Assembly (NCBI GenBank): GCA_900553015.1
Contig: USBY01000009.1
Span: 1 to 53,661, forward strand
DNA: 53,661 bases
Direction: 5' to 3'
Source of the DNA: an uncultured Clostridium sp.
GTDB taxonomy: Bacteria > Bacillota > Clostridia > TANB77 > CAG-508
Part shown: piece by piece, positions 8,310 through 17,029 of the stretch
Position numbering within the stretch: position 1 is the first letter of the stretch
Layout of the letters: each line of letters starts with the position of its first letter
Translations under genes and position numbers: made by a program
The notes under the pieces: generated by a model
The model's input: only the letters and a program-made list of their open reading frames with translations
The model's database searches: none
Told to the model about the DNA's origin: nothing

Positions 8310-8864
8310 TTATGCCGGGTCTATTTCGGAAAGGAGTCCGATGTCATTTCCGTCCGCATCACATACCACAAACAACTGGTATGATTTCTCGGATTTTGTA
8401 AGAATGTTTGCATCCGGACTCCCGTCTGCAAGAGTTCCATATCTTACCCAGTACGCTTTTCCCGGAAATCCGGTAGACTCGCCCCAACTTGTCTTGATGG
8501 TCCAAGAGCCATCCTCGTTGTGGCGAATGTCAGCTCCAGAAAGAAACTCCGGAAATTCATCATCGATTGGCTGTGCCTGAAGCACGGTCTTCTTTGTGTA
8601 GAAGACGCCATCGATGTAGTCCAAATTCTCTGCTGCATTACCGATTACCCAGCAGTTGAAACCAGTTGGGGTTTGACTAGATTCCTCATAGCCAACGACC
8701 ACTCCGAGAGGTGCAGTCTCAGTACCTTCAACGCATGTTAGTACTAACTGCTTCTCTTTGAGAACGATGCTATCTTCCAGAAAAGCAGGAATATCATCTG
8801 CTCCATTTACCCGAACAGCGTCCTTCTTTACTACCATTTTGTGAATGTACATTGTTTTTTCCAT
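8310..8864 (-). CDS. Unknown protein with foreign base composition
   Basis: I do not recognise this 184-residue protein. It has no signal peptide or membrane helix, is acidic, and its middle part is rich in G, D and W. The gene stands out by composition: 62 of the 120 bases at 8401-8520 are G or C, against about 30% in neighbours. It uses CGG, CGC and CTC-type codons that are rare around it. It is monocistronic, with a TTGCAC/TATAAT promoter at 8909-8936 and a strong AGGAGG before the ATG. The G+C-rich stretch continues past the stop codon to about 8266. This fits recent acquisition of a single gene with its flanks. A role cannot be assigned. Confidence 0.8.
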   Translation of the reverse strand: MEKTMYIHKMVVKKDAVRVNGADDIPAFLEDSIVLKEKQLVLTCVEGTETAPLGVVVGYEESSQTPTGFNCWVIGNAAENLDYIDGVFYTKKTVLQAQPIDDEFPEFLSGADIRHNEDGSWTIKTSWGESTGFPGKAYWVRYGTLADGSPDANILTKSEKSYQLFVVCDADGNDIGLLSEIDPA

Positions 8865-8898
8865 GTTGTTTATCCTCCTAAATTATATAATTGATAGT

Positions 8899-8925
8899 AC
8901 ATAATATTATTATAACACATTATGT
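8899..8925. promoter_or_regulatory. Possible operator around the 8864 promoter
   Basis: ACATAAT (8899-8905) and ATTATGT (8919-8925) form an inverted repeat that straddles the -10 box of the minus-strand promoter. This is an operator-like position. Confidence 0.35.
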
Positions 8926-8936
8926 AAAATGTGCAA
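8909..8936 (-). promoter_or_regulatory. Promoter of the 8310-8864 gene
   Basis: On the minus strand TTGCAC (8931-8936) and TATAAT (8909-8914) are separated by 16 bases, about 45 bases before the start codon. Confidence 0.6.
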
Positions 8937-8975
8937 GTTTTTATAAAAAAATATTCACTAAACAATAAATAATTA

Positions 8976-9004
8976 TTGACAAACGATAACAAAAGAAATA
9001 AAAT
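8976..9004 (+). promoter_or_regulatory. Promoter of the 9038 gene
   Basis: A consensus TTGACA and TAAAAT with a 17-base spacer precede the start codon by 33 bases. Confidence 0.65.
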
Positions 9005-9037
9005 GTCTTCATAAAATATTTATGGAGGTATTTTATT

Positions 9038-10489
9038 ATGAAAAAAATAAATATATTTTTAGGAGCAATATTACTCAGTGTATGGAGTGTAATATTATTC
9101 TTTGGAAAACAGCTAGGACTTTCAATGTTATTGTTCGCAATACCAATTACATATTACATAGTAACATTATTAGAAAAAACAAATAAAATAAAAAATAAAA
9201 ATTCAAGATTTTTAATAATACCAATAATTATTTTAGCAAGTACTTACTTTATTTATAATAACAGTTTTTTTAATTTATTAAATTTATTGCTAATACCAAT
9301 ATTATTAATTATAATGATTTTAAATTTAACGACAACTAAATTAATTCCAAAAACATTGCTCGAAAGAATTTTAGATATAGTAATAGAACCATTTGCATAT
9401 ATTGGCGAAACAATGGCAGAATTAAGGAATTCACTTGCCGGGAAATTTAATATAAATCAAGAAAAGACTAAAGATAAAAAATCAAGCAATATAATAAAAG
9501 GGATATGTATTACAGTTCCTTTAGTAATAATTATTATTGCAATTTTAGCATCAGCAGACTCAGTATTTAGTAACATGATTACAAATATACTAAATTCGTT
9601 TTTCAATTTATTTAATAATGTAGATTTAATGGGGATTTTTATACGAGTAATTTTAATAGTATGTCTGTTTATATATTTATCAAGCTTCTTTTATATTATT
9701 ACCAGATATGATGAATATTTTGTGGACGAAGAGGTAAAAGAAGAAAATAAAAGTGTAGATAGTACTACTTTTAAAATGGTATTAACATCATTAAATGTAA
9801 TTTATTTAGTATTTTGTATAATCCAGATAAATTCATTATTTATGCAAAAAACGAATATTAATTATGCAGATTATGCAAGACAGGGATTTTTCCAGTTAAT
9901 GGTTGTATCAGTGATAAATTTAATAGTGATATTAGTTACAAAAAAATATGCAGCTAAAAATAACAAATATTTAAACTTTATGTGTATAATTATGGTAATA
10001 TTTACATTTATAATAATAATATCTTCTGCAGTTAGAATGCATTTTTATGAACAAGCATATGGATATACTTTTTTAAGGTTATTAGTATATTGTGTATTAT
10101 TTGCAGAAGCTATTTTATTAATTCCAACAGTATTATATATATTAAACAAGCAGAAACACTTATTAAGAACATATTGTATGATTTTAATTGTTGTATATAT
10201 AGGAATGAATTTTATTAATTTTGATGCAATTATCGCAAAAGGAAATATAGAAAGATATATAGAAACAGGAAAAATAGATTTAGAGTATCTAGAAGAAGAA
10301 ACTGGAACAGATGCTATTCCAGAGTTTATACAAATTTTAGAGATAAAAAATGTAGATGAGCAAACTAAAAATGAGACTATAAGATATATAAATGATGTTT
10401 ACGAAAATTTATCAAATGAAAAAATGGACTTTAGAGATTTAAATATGTCTAAGATATTGGCTAGAAAGTCCATAGAGGGGATTAAATAA
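9038..10489 (+). CDS. DUF4173 (DUF4153-type) polytopic membrane protein
   Basis: A 483-residue integral membrane protein with about ten to twelve hydrophobic helices. The YADYARQGFFQL segment near residue 285 is the signature I associate with the DUF4173 family, whose function is unknown. The C-terminal 90 residues are soluble and charged. A consensus sigma-A promoter lies just upstream and a GGAGG site is well spaced. Its stop codon overlaps the ATG of the next gene by one base, so it forms a translationally coupled pair with the DUF5050-like protein. Confidence 0.82.
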   Translation: MKKINIFLGAILLSVWSVILFFGKQLGLSMLLFAIPITYYIVTLLEKTNKIKNKNSRFLIIPIIILASTYFIYNNSFFNLLNLLLIPILLIIMILNLTTTKLIPKTLLERILDIVIEPFAYIGETMAELRNSLAGKFNINQEKTKDKKSSNIIKGICITVPLVIIIIAILASADSVFSNMITNILNSFFNLFNNVDLMGIFIRVILIVCLFIYLSSFFYIITRYDEYFVDEEVKEENKSVDSTTFKMVLTSLNVIYLVFCIIQINSLFMQKTNINYADYARQGFFQLMVVSVINLIVILVTKKYAAKNNKYLNFMCIIMVIFTFIIIISSAVRMHFYEQAYGYTFLRLLVYCVLFAEAILLIPTVLYILNKQKHLLRTYCMILIVVYIGMNFINFDAIIAKGNIERYIETGKIDLEYLEEETGTDAIPEFIQILEIKNVDEQTKNETIRYINDVYENLSNEKMDFRDLNMSKILARKSIEGIK

Positions 10490-11655
10490 TGAAAAGATTT
10501 AGAGAAATTATAATAGCGTTAGCTATAATTATAATAATAGTTTTAATACAGCTTATTATTTTTAAAACTGGAACCGAGGTAAATATAAGCGAGAGTAATT
10601 CTACAAATACATTGATAGAAGATGTTAAGATAAGTGAAGAACAAAAATTGGAAAATGAGAAAACATATAGTATGCAAACAGGAAGTAGCTTTGCAAAAAT
10701 AGGTAATATTATTATATATAATAATTCGACAGATAATATATTTAAATATGATTGTAACGAAAAGAAATTAGACTTACTATATACGATGGAAGATGGTGTA
10801 AATAAACTTTATTTTGATGGTGAATATGTATATGCAATGCCAAATTACTATAGAGGAAAAGGAATTTATAAGATAGACTTACAAGGAAATGCAGAAAAAA
10901 TTTATGATGGAGCATCTATACAATTATGGCTTACAGATGACAAGATATATTTTACAGATCAGGTAGGGTATGACAGAATAAACGGAACACCTCAAGGTAA
11001 TTTATGTGTTATGAATAAAGATGGTAGTGATAAACAAACAATTATAGAAAATGTTAAAAATTATTTTAAAATACATAATAATACTATTTATTACACAGAT
11101 TTAACTTCAAGAAGTATATATTCTGCAAATATTGATGGAACAAACAAAAAAGAATTAGCACAGGGAAGAACATATATTAGTAATGTAGATGATAATTGTT
11201 TAACATATATTGATTTTGCAGATAATGAAGCATATAGAATAATATATTTAAACACAAATGAAAATCATAAATTAGGTATGTTTGGGAACGATGTATTTTC
11301 AGCAGATGGTAATTATGTGTTTACTAGAAAAGGTACTGATGGAAACAATATAGAAACAGAATTTAGTTTATATAAGATTAATCCAGAAAATAATACAGAA
11401 GAAATTGTTTGGAAAGCACATGGTGGATTTGAAAGATTAGCATATATAGATGATGAATTTGCATATTTTACTTCAGGTCAGAGTACATATAAAGTTAATT
11501 TAAAAACAGGGCAAGAAACTGATTTACCAAAAAGATATTATTATTTTTTAAATGGATATGGATATACTTTTAATCAGAAGGATGATGGAATCAATTCACT
11601 CGAAATATGTAATCTAAAAACTATGGAGATAAAGAAAGATGATATAGTACTATAA
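10489..11655 (+). CDS. Membrane-anchored DUF5050/beta-propeller-like protein
   Basis: A 388-residue protein with one N-terminal signal anchor (about residues 7-26) and an extracytoplasmic domain made of repeated beta-rich units containing patterns such as Y-x-D-x2-S-x-S-I-Y and K-I-Y-F-T-D. These resemble the DUF5050/TolB-like propeller blades common in Clostridia. No catalytic motif is visible. It overlaps the DUF4173 gene by one base and is followed by a terminator, so the two genes form a closed bicistronic unit and may work together at the membrane. Confidence 0.75.
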   Translation: MKRFREIIIALAIIIIIVLIQLIIFKTGTEVNISESNSTNTLIEDVKISEEQKLENEKTYSMQTGSSFAKIGNIIIYNNSTDNIFKYDCNEKKLDLLYTMEDGVNKLYFDGEYVYAMPNYYRGKGIYKIDLQGNAEKIYDGASIQLWLTDDKIYFTDQVGYDRINGTPQGNLCVMNKDGSDKQTIIENVKNYFKIHNNTIYYTDLTSRSIYSANIDGTNKKELAQGRTYISNVDDNCLTYIDFADNEAYRIIYLNTNENHKLGMFGNDVFSADGNYVFTRKGTDGNNIETEFSLYKINPENNTEEIVWKAHGGFERLAYIDDEFAYFTSGQSTYKVNLKTGQETDLPKRYYYFLNGYGYTFNQKDDGINSLEICNLKTMEIKKDDIVL

Positions 11656-11681
11656 AAAATAGAGGAATACCTCTATTTTTT
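11655..11681. terminator. Terminator after the DUF4173/DUF5050 pair
   Basis: A perfect 11-bp stem (11655-11665 with 11670-11680) with a four-base loop. The A-run and T-run make it usable on both strands. Confidence 0.75.
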
Positions 11682-11690
11682 ATAAAAGTC

Positions 11691-11719
11691 TTGAAAACTT
11701 ATGTAAACTATAGTAAAAT
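11691..11719 (+). promoter_or_regulatory. Promoter of the ABC exporter gene
   Basis: TTGAAA and TAAAAT with a 17-base spacer, 27 bases before the GTG start. Confidence 0.6.
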
Positions 11720-11745
11720 AATAGAGATTGAAAAGGGGGATAAAT

Positions 11746-13521
11746 GTGAAAAAGAAAACTAATGTAAAAAATGTACTAAAAAAGTTATATAAATTATTAG
11801 ATAATAAGCAAAAACGTAATTTTATAATAATAATTATAATAATGATAGTATCTGCAGGTCTTGCGCAATTAACACCAAAAGCAATAGGTTGGCTTACAGA
11901 TGATATTTTAGTAGCAAATCAAGTGGATTTTATTAAGGTAATCCCATTTTTAGTTTTTATATTAATAGTAAATGTAGTAAATGAAATCATAAAGATAGTA
12001 AGAAGAGTAATGGTAGAAGATACAGCTACAAGAACAGAAAAAAAAGCGAGAGGAATAGTAATTAATTCATTGTTAAAAGCACCTTTATCATATTTTAGGG
12101 AGAATATGACAGGGAATATTCATGGAAGATTAAATAGATGCTTAGAGGGAACAGTAAAATTAGAAAAATTAATGTTTATGGATTTTGCACCAGCTATATT
12201 TAATAGTATTGCAGCTATAATAACAATTTTTATAACTTTACCCATATCGTTAGCATTACCTATGTTACTTGTTATTCCAATAGGAATCGCAATAGTATTT
12301 AGACAAATTAGTACTCAAAAAGGTATAAGAGTAGAATTATTAGAAACTAAATCTGCAATGGATGGTACAATTGTAGAATTACTAAATGGAATAGAAGTAA
12401 TAAGAATAACAGATAGTGTTGAATTAGAAACAAATAGATTTAATAATAAATCAGAATTTTTAAGAAAAAAAGAAATGAAGCATCATAAACAAATGGCAAA
12501 ATATGATTGCTTAAAATTTATAAATCAAGCAGTATTTACAGTTTTAATTATAGGAATTTCAACATGGCTAGCAACTAAAAATGTAATTACTGTTGGTAAT
12601 GTTTTAACAGCATATTTATGTTTTACACAATTAACAAAACCATTAGAGGAGTTACATAGAATATTTGACGAATTATCAGAATGTACAGTTTTAGCTACAG
12701 ATTTCTTTAAAATGACAGAATTACCTAATGACTTTTCTTATGCATTAGTAGAAGAGGGAGAGCAAACTAATAAAGATACAAGCAAATCAATAGTAGAAGT
12801 TAATAACTTAAAATTTTTTTATAATGAAAACAAAGAAAAAGTTATATTAGATAATTTTAACCTAAATATAAATGAAGGTATGTTTTTAGGAATTGCAGGT
12901 CCTAGTGGCTGTGGAAAATCTTCACTTATTAAGGCTATATGTAAACTAGAAAAAGGTGATGGAGATATATTCATAGATGGTAAAAATATAAATTCATTAA
13001 CTAGAAAAGATATTTCAGAGATTATTGCATTAGTACCACAAAGTCCATTTTTAATAGCAGGTACGATATACGAAAATATTTGTTATGGAATGGATAAAGA
13101 AGTAAGTTTAGAAGAAGTAGAAGAGGCAGCTAAAAAGGCATATATTTTTGATTATATAAACAATTTACCAGATAAATTTAACACTTTAATATCAGAAGGT
13201 GGAAATAATCTTTCTGGTGGTCAAAGACAAAGAATAGCTATAGCTAGAATATTTTTAAGAAAACCTAAAATATTAATTTTAGATGAGGCAACATCAGCAC
13301 TAGACAATACTTCAGAAAGACATATTCAAATTGAGATAGAGAAATTACAAAAAGAAAACAATACTACTATTATTTCTATAGCACACAGATTAACTACTTT
13401 AAAAAATTGTGATAGAATTATAGTTTTAAATAAAGGAAAAATAGAAGAAGATGGAAAATATACTGAGCTAATAGAAAAAGAAGGTATATTTAAGGATATG
13501 TATTATGGAAAATTAAAATAA
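11746..13521 (+). CDS. ABC exporter half-transporter (permease fused to ATPase)
   Basis: A 591-residue type IV ABC exporter subunit. Six membrane helices lie in about residues 20-310, and the ATPase domain spans about 345-590. The Walker A motif GPSGCGKSS, the Q-loop in VPQSPF, the signature LSGGQRQR, the Walker B motif ILILDEATSALD and the H-loop IAHRLTT are all visible, so the enzyme should be active. The GTG at 11746 is preferred over an in-frame TTG at 11728 because AGGGGG lies seven bases before the GTG. It is a single gene with its own promoter, so it probably works as a homodimer. The cargo is unknown. Multidrug or lipid export is possible. Confidence 0.9.
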   Translation: MKKKTNVKNVLKKLYKLLDNKQKRNFIIIIIIMIVSAGLAQLTPKAIGWLTDDILVANQVDFIKVIPFLVFILIVNVVNEIIKIVRRVMVEDTATRTEKKARGIVINSLLKAPLSYFRENMTGNIHGRLNRCLEGTVKLEKLMFMDFAPAIFNSIAAIITIFITLPISLALPMLLVIPIGIAIVFRQISTQKGIRVELLETKSAMDGTIVELLNGIEVIRITDSVELETNRFNNKSEFLRKKEMKHHKQMAKYDCLKFINQAVFTVLIIGISTWLATKNVITVGNVLTAYLCFTQLTKPLEELHRIFDELSECTVLATDFFKMTELPNDFSYALVEEGEQTNKDTSKSIVEVNNLKFFYNENKEKVILDNFNLNINEGMFLGIAGPSGCGKSSLIKAICKLEKGDGDIFIDGKNINSLTRKDISEIIALVPQSPFLIAGTIYENICYGMDKEVSLEEVEEAAKKAYIFDYINNLPDKFNTLISEGGNNLSGGQRQRIAIARIFLRKPKILILDEATSALDNTSERHIQIEIEKLQKENNTTIISIAHRLTTLKNCDRIIVLNKGKIEEDGKYTELIEKEGIFKDMYYGKLK

Positions 13522-13590
13522 GAAAGTTTTTTACCATGCAATTTGATTGGAAATATAAATGACTTAAATTTCTTATATAAGTATAAAATA

Positions 13591-13624
13591 AACTGTGGAA
13601 TGAAAAATCATCCACAGTTTTATT
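13591..13624. terminator. Bidirectional terminator between convergent genes
   Basis: An AACTGTGGA-ATGA stem pairs with TCATCCACAGTT, followed by TTTATTT. It serves the ABC gene and possibly the minus-strand acetyltransferase. Confidence 0.65.
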
Positions 13625-13626
13625 TA

Positions 13627-14181
13627 TTAGATTGATTTTATAACTTTACATGGATTTCCCACTGCGATTACATTTGAAGGAATATCCTTTGTAACAATAC
13701 TACCTGCTCCTATTATATTATTATCACCAATTGTAACTCCAGGTAGTACGACAACATTTCCACCAAACCAAACATTATTGCCAACTGTTATAGGTTTAGC
13801 ATATTCCAATCCAGAATTTCTTTGATTAACATCTACAGGATGACCTGCAGTATAAAATCCACAATTTGGACCAATAAAAACATTAGCACCAAATTTTACA
13901 GTAGCGGTATCAAGAATTACTAAATTATGATTGGCATAAAAGTTTTTTCCAAAATAAATGTTATAGCCATAATCACAAATAAAAGGCTGTTCAATAATTG
14001 TAGTTTCATCTGTGGTAGCTAGGATTTGTTTTAAAATAGAATTTCTTTCTTCTACATTAGAAGGAAGAGTATTATTGTATTTAAAACATAAATCTTTAAC
14101 TTTAAAACGTTCATTTATTAATTCTTCATCATACATAGGATTATATAATTCGCCATTTTTTGCTTTTTCTTTTTCTGTCAT
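13627..14181 (-). CDS. Maltose/galactoside-type O-acetyltransferase
   Basis: A 184-residue acetyl-CoA-dependent acetyltransferase with a left-handed beta-helix built from hexapeptide repeats, related to maltose (Maa) and galactoside (LacA) acetyltransferases. The N-terminal Mac segment (about residues 5-60), the catalytic histidine in TAGHPVD, and the C-terminal GAGSIVTKDIPSNVIAVG end typical of the family are present. Length is standard. It is monocistronic on the minus strand with AGGAGG eight bases before the ATG. The sugar acceptor cannot be told from sequence. Confidence 0.9.
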   Translation of the reverse strand: MTEKEKAKNGELYNPMYDEELINERFKVKDLCFKYNNTLPSNVEERNSILKQILATTDETTIIEQPFICDYGYNIYFGKNFYANHNLVILDTATVKFGANVFIGPNCGFYTAGHPVDVNQRNSGLEYAKPITVGNNVWFGGNVVVLPGVTIGDNNIIGAGSIVTKDIPSNVIAVGNPCKVIKSI

Positions 14182-14249
14182 AAAAACCTCCTAAAAGATA
14201 TTATCGAAAAAATTGTAACATAAAAAAATTCATATTGCAAAAAATAAAA

Positions 14250-14278
14250 TTGTATAAAAAAAACATCTGCGTTATAAT
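14250..14278 (+). promoter_or_regulatory. Promoter of the ZIP transporter
   Basis: TTGTAT and TATAAT with a 17-base spacer, 39 bases before the start codon. Confidence 0.6.
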
Positions 14279-14317
14279 AAATAAGTAAAATATTATTAAA
14301 ATGTAGAGGAGGACATA

Positions 14318-15094
14318 ATGAGTAATGTAATTATAGGAGTACTTATTCCTTTTTTAGGAACAGCGTTAGGTTCTGGTTTAGTATTTTTTATGAGAAAAAA
14401 GGAAATAAATAAAAAAGTTCAAAAACTATTATTAGGCTTTGCAGCTGGAGTAATGATGGCAGCGTCAATTTGGTCTTTATTAATGCCAGCATTAGATATG
14501 ACAGCTGGAAGATTTGCATGGGTTCCAGTTGCAGTAGGTTTTATGTTAGGAATTATATTTTTGCTAATTTTAGATACATTAGTACCACATCAGCATCTAG
14601 AAACAGAAAAAGCTGAGGGATTGGAATCAAATTTTAAGAAAACTACAAAATTAGTATTGGCAGTTACTATTCATAATATACCAGAAGGAATGGCAACAGG
14701 AGTCGTATTTGCCGGAGCGTTAATTGGAAATACAAGTATGACTATAGCTGGTGCTATAGTATTGGCAGTAGGAATGGCTATACAAAATTTCCCAGAAGGT
14801 GCGATAATATCTATGCCATTAAAGGCAGAAGGAATTTCTAAAGGAAGAGCATTTTTATATGGAGCTCTTTCAGGCATTGTAGAGCCAATAGCAGCAATTG
14901 TTGCAATATTATTTACTAATGCAGTGGTTCCAATATTGCCATATATTTTAGCATTTGCTGCAGGTGCAATGATTTATGTAGTAGTAGAAGAATTAATACC
15001 AGAATCACAAGCAGGAGAACATACTAACATTGGAACAATTGGTGTAGCATTAGGTTTTGTAATAATGATGATTTTAGATGTAGCATTAGGATAA
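14318..15094 (+). CDS. ZIP-family metal transporter
   Basis: A 258-residue permease of the ZIP family, which moves zinc or related divalent metals into the cytoplasm. Eight hydrophobic helices are visible. The two metal-site helices carry HNIPEGMATG (about residues 115-124) and NFPEGAIIS (about 155-163), the conserved ZIP motifs. A histidine-containing loop (PHQH, near residue 90) lies before helix four. The gene has its own promoter and terminator. No metal-responsive operator was recognised. The closest named group is ZupT/GufA-like. Confidence 0.9.
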   Translation: MSNVIIGVLIPFLGTALGSGLVFFMRKKEINKKVQKLLLGFAAGVMMAASIWSLLMPALDMTAGRFAWVPVAVGFMLGIIFLLILDTLVPHQHLETEKAEGLESNFKKTTKLVLAVTIHNIPEGMATGVVFAGALIGNTSMTIAGAIVLAVGMAIQNFPEGAIISMPLKAEGISKGRAFLYGALSGIVEPIAAIVAILFTNAVVPILPYILAFAAGAMIYVVVEELIPESQAGEHTNIGTIGVALGFVIMMILDVALG

Positions 15095-15114
15095 ATTTTA
15101 ATATATATAAAAAC

Positions 15115-15141
15115 AGCTCATTTATTTTATATAAATGAGCT
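15115..15141. terminator. Bidirectional terminator
   Basis: A perfect 10-bp stem (15115-15124 with 15132-15141) between convergent genes. It overlaps the stop codon of the minus-strand gene. Confidence 0.7.
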
Positions 15142-15505
15142 ATTTTAAATCTATTTTAATTCCAAATTTATCTAAAATATCGTTTAATCCTTGATTTATT
15201 TCTTCTCTTGAATAATTAGCTTCTTCTAAAGTTTCATCTGGTAATTTATTAAGTTTATCGTAAAAATTTATAGCTATAGCAAGATGCTTAGGATTTTGAA
15301 CTTCTATTTTATCAAATAATAAATTTTCTGCTTCGTTAATTTTCTTTTCACAAATTAATTTATCAAGTGAATTATATAATTCATCAGAAGTTGAATTTAC
15401 AATATTTTCTGGAAGATATTCTGTTGAAGTTTGATTTAAGAATACTTTTGCTAAAAATTCAACTAAATCATCTATTTGATTTAATAACCAATCTTTTTTG
15501 TACAT
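15140..15505 (-). CDS. DUF6483-like small protein
   Basis: A 121-residue soluble, acidic, mostly helical protein. The N-terminal KDWLLNQIDDLVEFLAKVFL and the C-terminal LLDxxG-type helices resemble the DUF6483 family common in Clostridia, whose role is unknown. The ATG at 15505 is preferred over one 54 bases upstream because a GGAG site sits about ten bases before it. It is monocistronic and convergent with the ZIP gene. Composition is host-like. Confidence 0.7.
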   Translation of the reverse strand: MYKKDWLLNQIDDLVEFLAKVFLNQTSTEYLPENIVNSTSDELYNSLDKLICEKKINEAENLLFDKIEVQNPKHLAIAINFYDKLNKLPDETLEEANYSREEINQGLNDILDKFGIKIDLK

Positions 15506-15631
15506 ATATAGTCTGCTCCTTTCGAAACTTATTTTAACATTTATGAACCTAATATACAAGAATTAAGAAAACATTAATTGATTTTTTTACATAATATATA
15601 TATAATTAGAAAAAAATTGGGAGGAAAATAT

Positions 15632-15838
15632 ATGAGATGTCCAAGATGTGGAAGTGAAAATATATCGAGCATTATAGATACTAAAACACATACTAAAGGT
15701 TTTGATGGCGGAGACGCGTGTTGTGGCTATTTACTGTTTGGATGGCCAGGAGTATTATGTGGCTTATGTAATACTGGAGATACAACAACAACTACTAAAA
15801 CAACAAATATATGTAATGATTGCGGGAATAGATTTTAA
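15632..15838 (+). CDS. Small zinc-ribbon protein
   Basis: A 68-residue protein with CPRCGS at the N-terminus and CNDCGN at the C-terminus, a split CxxC pair that should bind one zinc. The middle holds a glycine- and cysteine-rich hydrophobic stretch (CCGYLLFGWPGVLCGLC) followed by a threonine run. The ATG at 15632 has GGGAGG nine bases upstream and is preferred over an in-frame ATG at 15578. The stop codon overlaps the next ATG by one base, so expression is coupled to the DUF2085 protein. The function is not known. Confidence 0.8.
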   Translation: MRCPRCGSENISSIIDTKTHTKGFDGGDACCGYLLFGWPGVLCGLCNTGDTTTTTKTTNICNDCGNRF

Positions 15839-16200
15839 TGAAAAAGAGTACACAAAGAAAAATATGGGCATGGTCTATGCGTCTAGGAAATAGGTGTGGT
15901 TGTCATCAAAGAGAAGATAGAAGTTTTAAAATAGGAGAATTTCAGTTTCCTATATGTAGTAGATGTACAGGAATATTATTGGGGCAAATTATTTCTATAA
16001 TATTTATTTTTATAAAAGTTAATATTCCAATACATTTAGATTTTATATTTTTAGGAATAATGTTTTTAGATTGGTATATTCAATTTAAGAAAATAAAGGA
16101 ATCTACTAATTTTAGAAGGTTAATAACTGGAACATTAGCTGGTATTGCCCAAATAAATATCTTATATCAAATAATAATATATATAATAAAACTATTTTAA
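15838..16200 (+). CDS. DUF2085 membrane protein
   Basis: A 120-residue protein with the CHQREDRSF and CSRCTGI motifs that define DUF2085, followed by two or three membrane helices (about residues 48-68, 70-85 and 97-118). The conserved His and Cys residues suggest metal or redox chemistry at the membrane, but the family has no known function. It starts within the stop codon of the zinc-ribbon gene. In other Clostridia DUF2085 genes are often next to small membrane proteins. The pairing here is an observation only. Confidence 0.82.
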   Translation: MKKSTQRKIWAWSMRLGNRCGCHQREDRSFKIGEFQFPICSRCTGILLGQIISIIFIFIKVNIPIHLDFIFLGIMFLDWYIQFKKIKESTNFRRLITGTLAGIAQINILYQIIIYIIKLF

Positions 16201-16203
16201 GTA

Positions 16204-16232
16204 TTGAAAAAAATATAGAATAGGGATAAAAT
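16204..16232 (+). promoter_or_regulatory. Promoter of the CofE-like gene
   Basis: TTGAAA and TAAAAT with a 17-base spacer, 32 bases before the start codon. Confidence 0.5.
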
Positions 16233-16264
16233 AACAAAAACAAACGAAAGAAAGGTGGATTACA

Positions 16265-16975
16265 ATGGAATTTCATGCTAATGAAGGAAAAAATGTAGAA
16301 ATAGAGGTTAATGGAGAAGTTTATTTAAGACATGCAATTAAAACAAGATTTGTAAAACAAGGAGATAGTTATATAGATTTATTTAAAGAATATGTTTCAC
16401 CAATATATCAAGAGGGAGATATAATATCAAGCAGTGAAAAAATAATCGCATTATGTCAAAATAGAGTATTAAAAAGAGAAGATATAAAAGTAGGATTTTG
16501 GGCAAAATTTTTATCTAAATTCGCACATAAAACTACTGCAGGTGTAGGTGTTGGTGAACCAATAAAAATGCAATTTGCTATTAATCAAGTAGGACTATTA
16601 AAAGTACTATGGGCAAGCTTAGCAAGTGCGGTTACAAAATTATTTGGTAAAAAAGGAGTATTTTACGAAATAGTTGGACAAGAAGTAAGTGGTTTAGATG
16701 GTTTTTATGATCACGTATGGAAAGAATATGGAGATATAGGAATTTTATTACCAGAAAACCCATCAAAAGTATGTAACGAAATACATGATAAATTAGGAAT
16801 TTCTTGTATGATTGTTGATGCTAATGACTTAGGACAAGAAGTAATAGGTCATTCAGATGATATAAAACTAACAGAGGAAGAACTAAAAGGTTTAATAAGG
16901 GATAATCCAACAGGTCAAGGACATGAACAAACACCATTGATTTTAATAAGAAAAAAATCAGCAAATAAAGAATAA
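16265..16975 (+). CDS. F420-0:gamma-glutamyl ligase (CofE)-like protein
   Basis: A 236-residue protein resembling the CofE/FbiB-type gamma-glutamyl ligase fold. Family-like features are the early RT-x-FVKxGD segment, a central G-V-G-V-GEP stretch, the segment near IGILLPENPSKVCNEI, and a C-terminal D-DIKLTEEEL part. CofE adds glutamate to coenzyme F420, but no other F420 gene is in the window and most Clostridia are not known to make F420. A different amide ligase reaction is therefore likely. It has its own promoter, and an AAAGGTGG site precedes the ATG. Confidence 0.7.
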   Translation: MEFHANEGKNVEIEVNGEVYLRHAIKTRFVKQGDSYIDLFKEYVSPIYQEGDIISSSEKIIALCQNRVLKREDIKVGFWAKFLSKFAHKTTAGVGVGEPIKMQFAINQVGLLKVLWASLASAVTKLFGKKGVFYEIVGQEVSGLDGFYDHVWKEYGDIGILLPENPSKVCNEIHDKLGISCMIVDANDLGQEVIGHSDDIKLTEEELKGLIRDNPTGQGHEQTPLILIRKKSANKE

Positions 16976-16985
16976 TTAAAACATT

Positions 16986-17014
16986 AAAAGTCCATATGTA
17001 AATATGGGCTTTTT
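16986..17014 (+). terminator. Terminator after the CofE-like gene
   Basis: A 12-bp stem (one G-U pair) with a four-base loop ends in TTTT. It runs directly into the ribosome binding site of the next gene. Confidence 0.6.
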
Positions 17015-17029
17015 AAGGAGAAATACATA

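Noticed and set aside
8193..8741. Plus-strand open frames opposite the 8310-8864 gene
   Set aside because: They lack ribosome binding sites and mirror the minus-strand gene. High G+C makes chance open frames more likely here.
8976..11655. DUF4173/DUF5050 pair as a toxin or defence system
   Set aside because: There are no nuclease, toxin or immunity features. Host-like composition and membrane topology do not support it.
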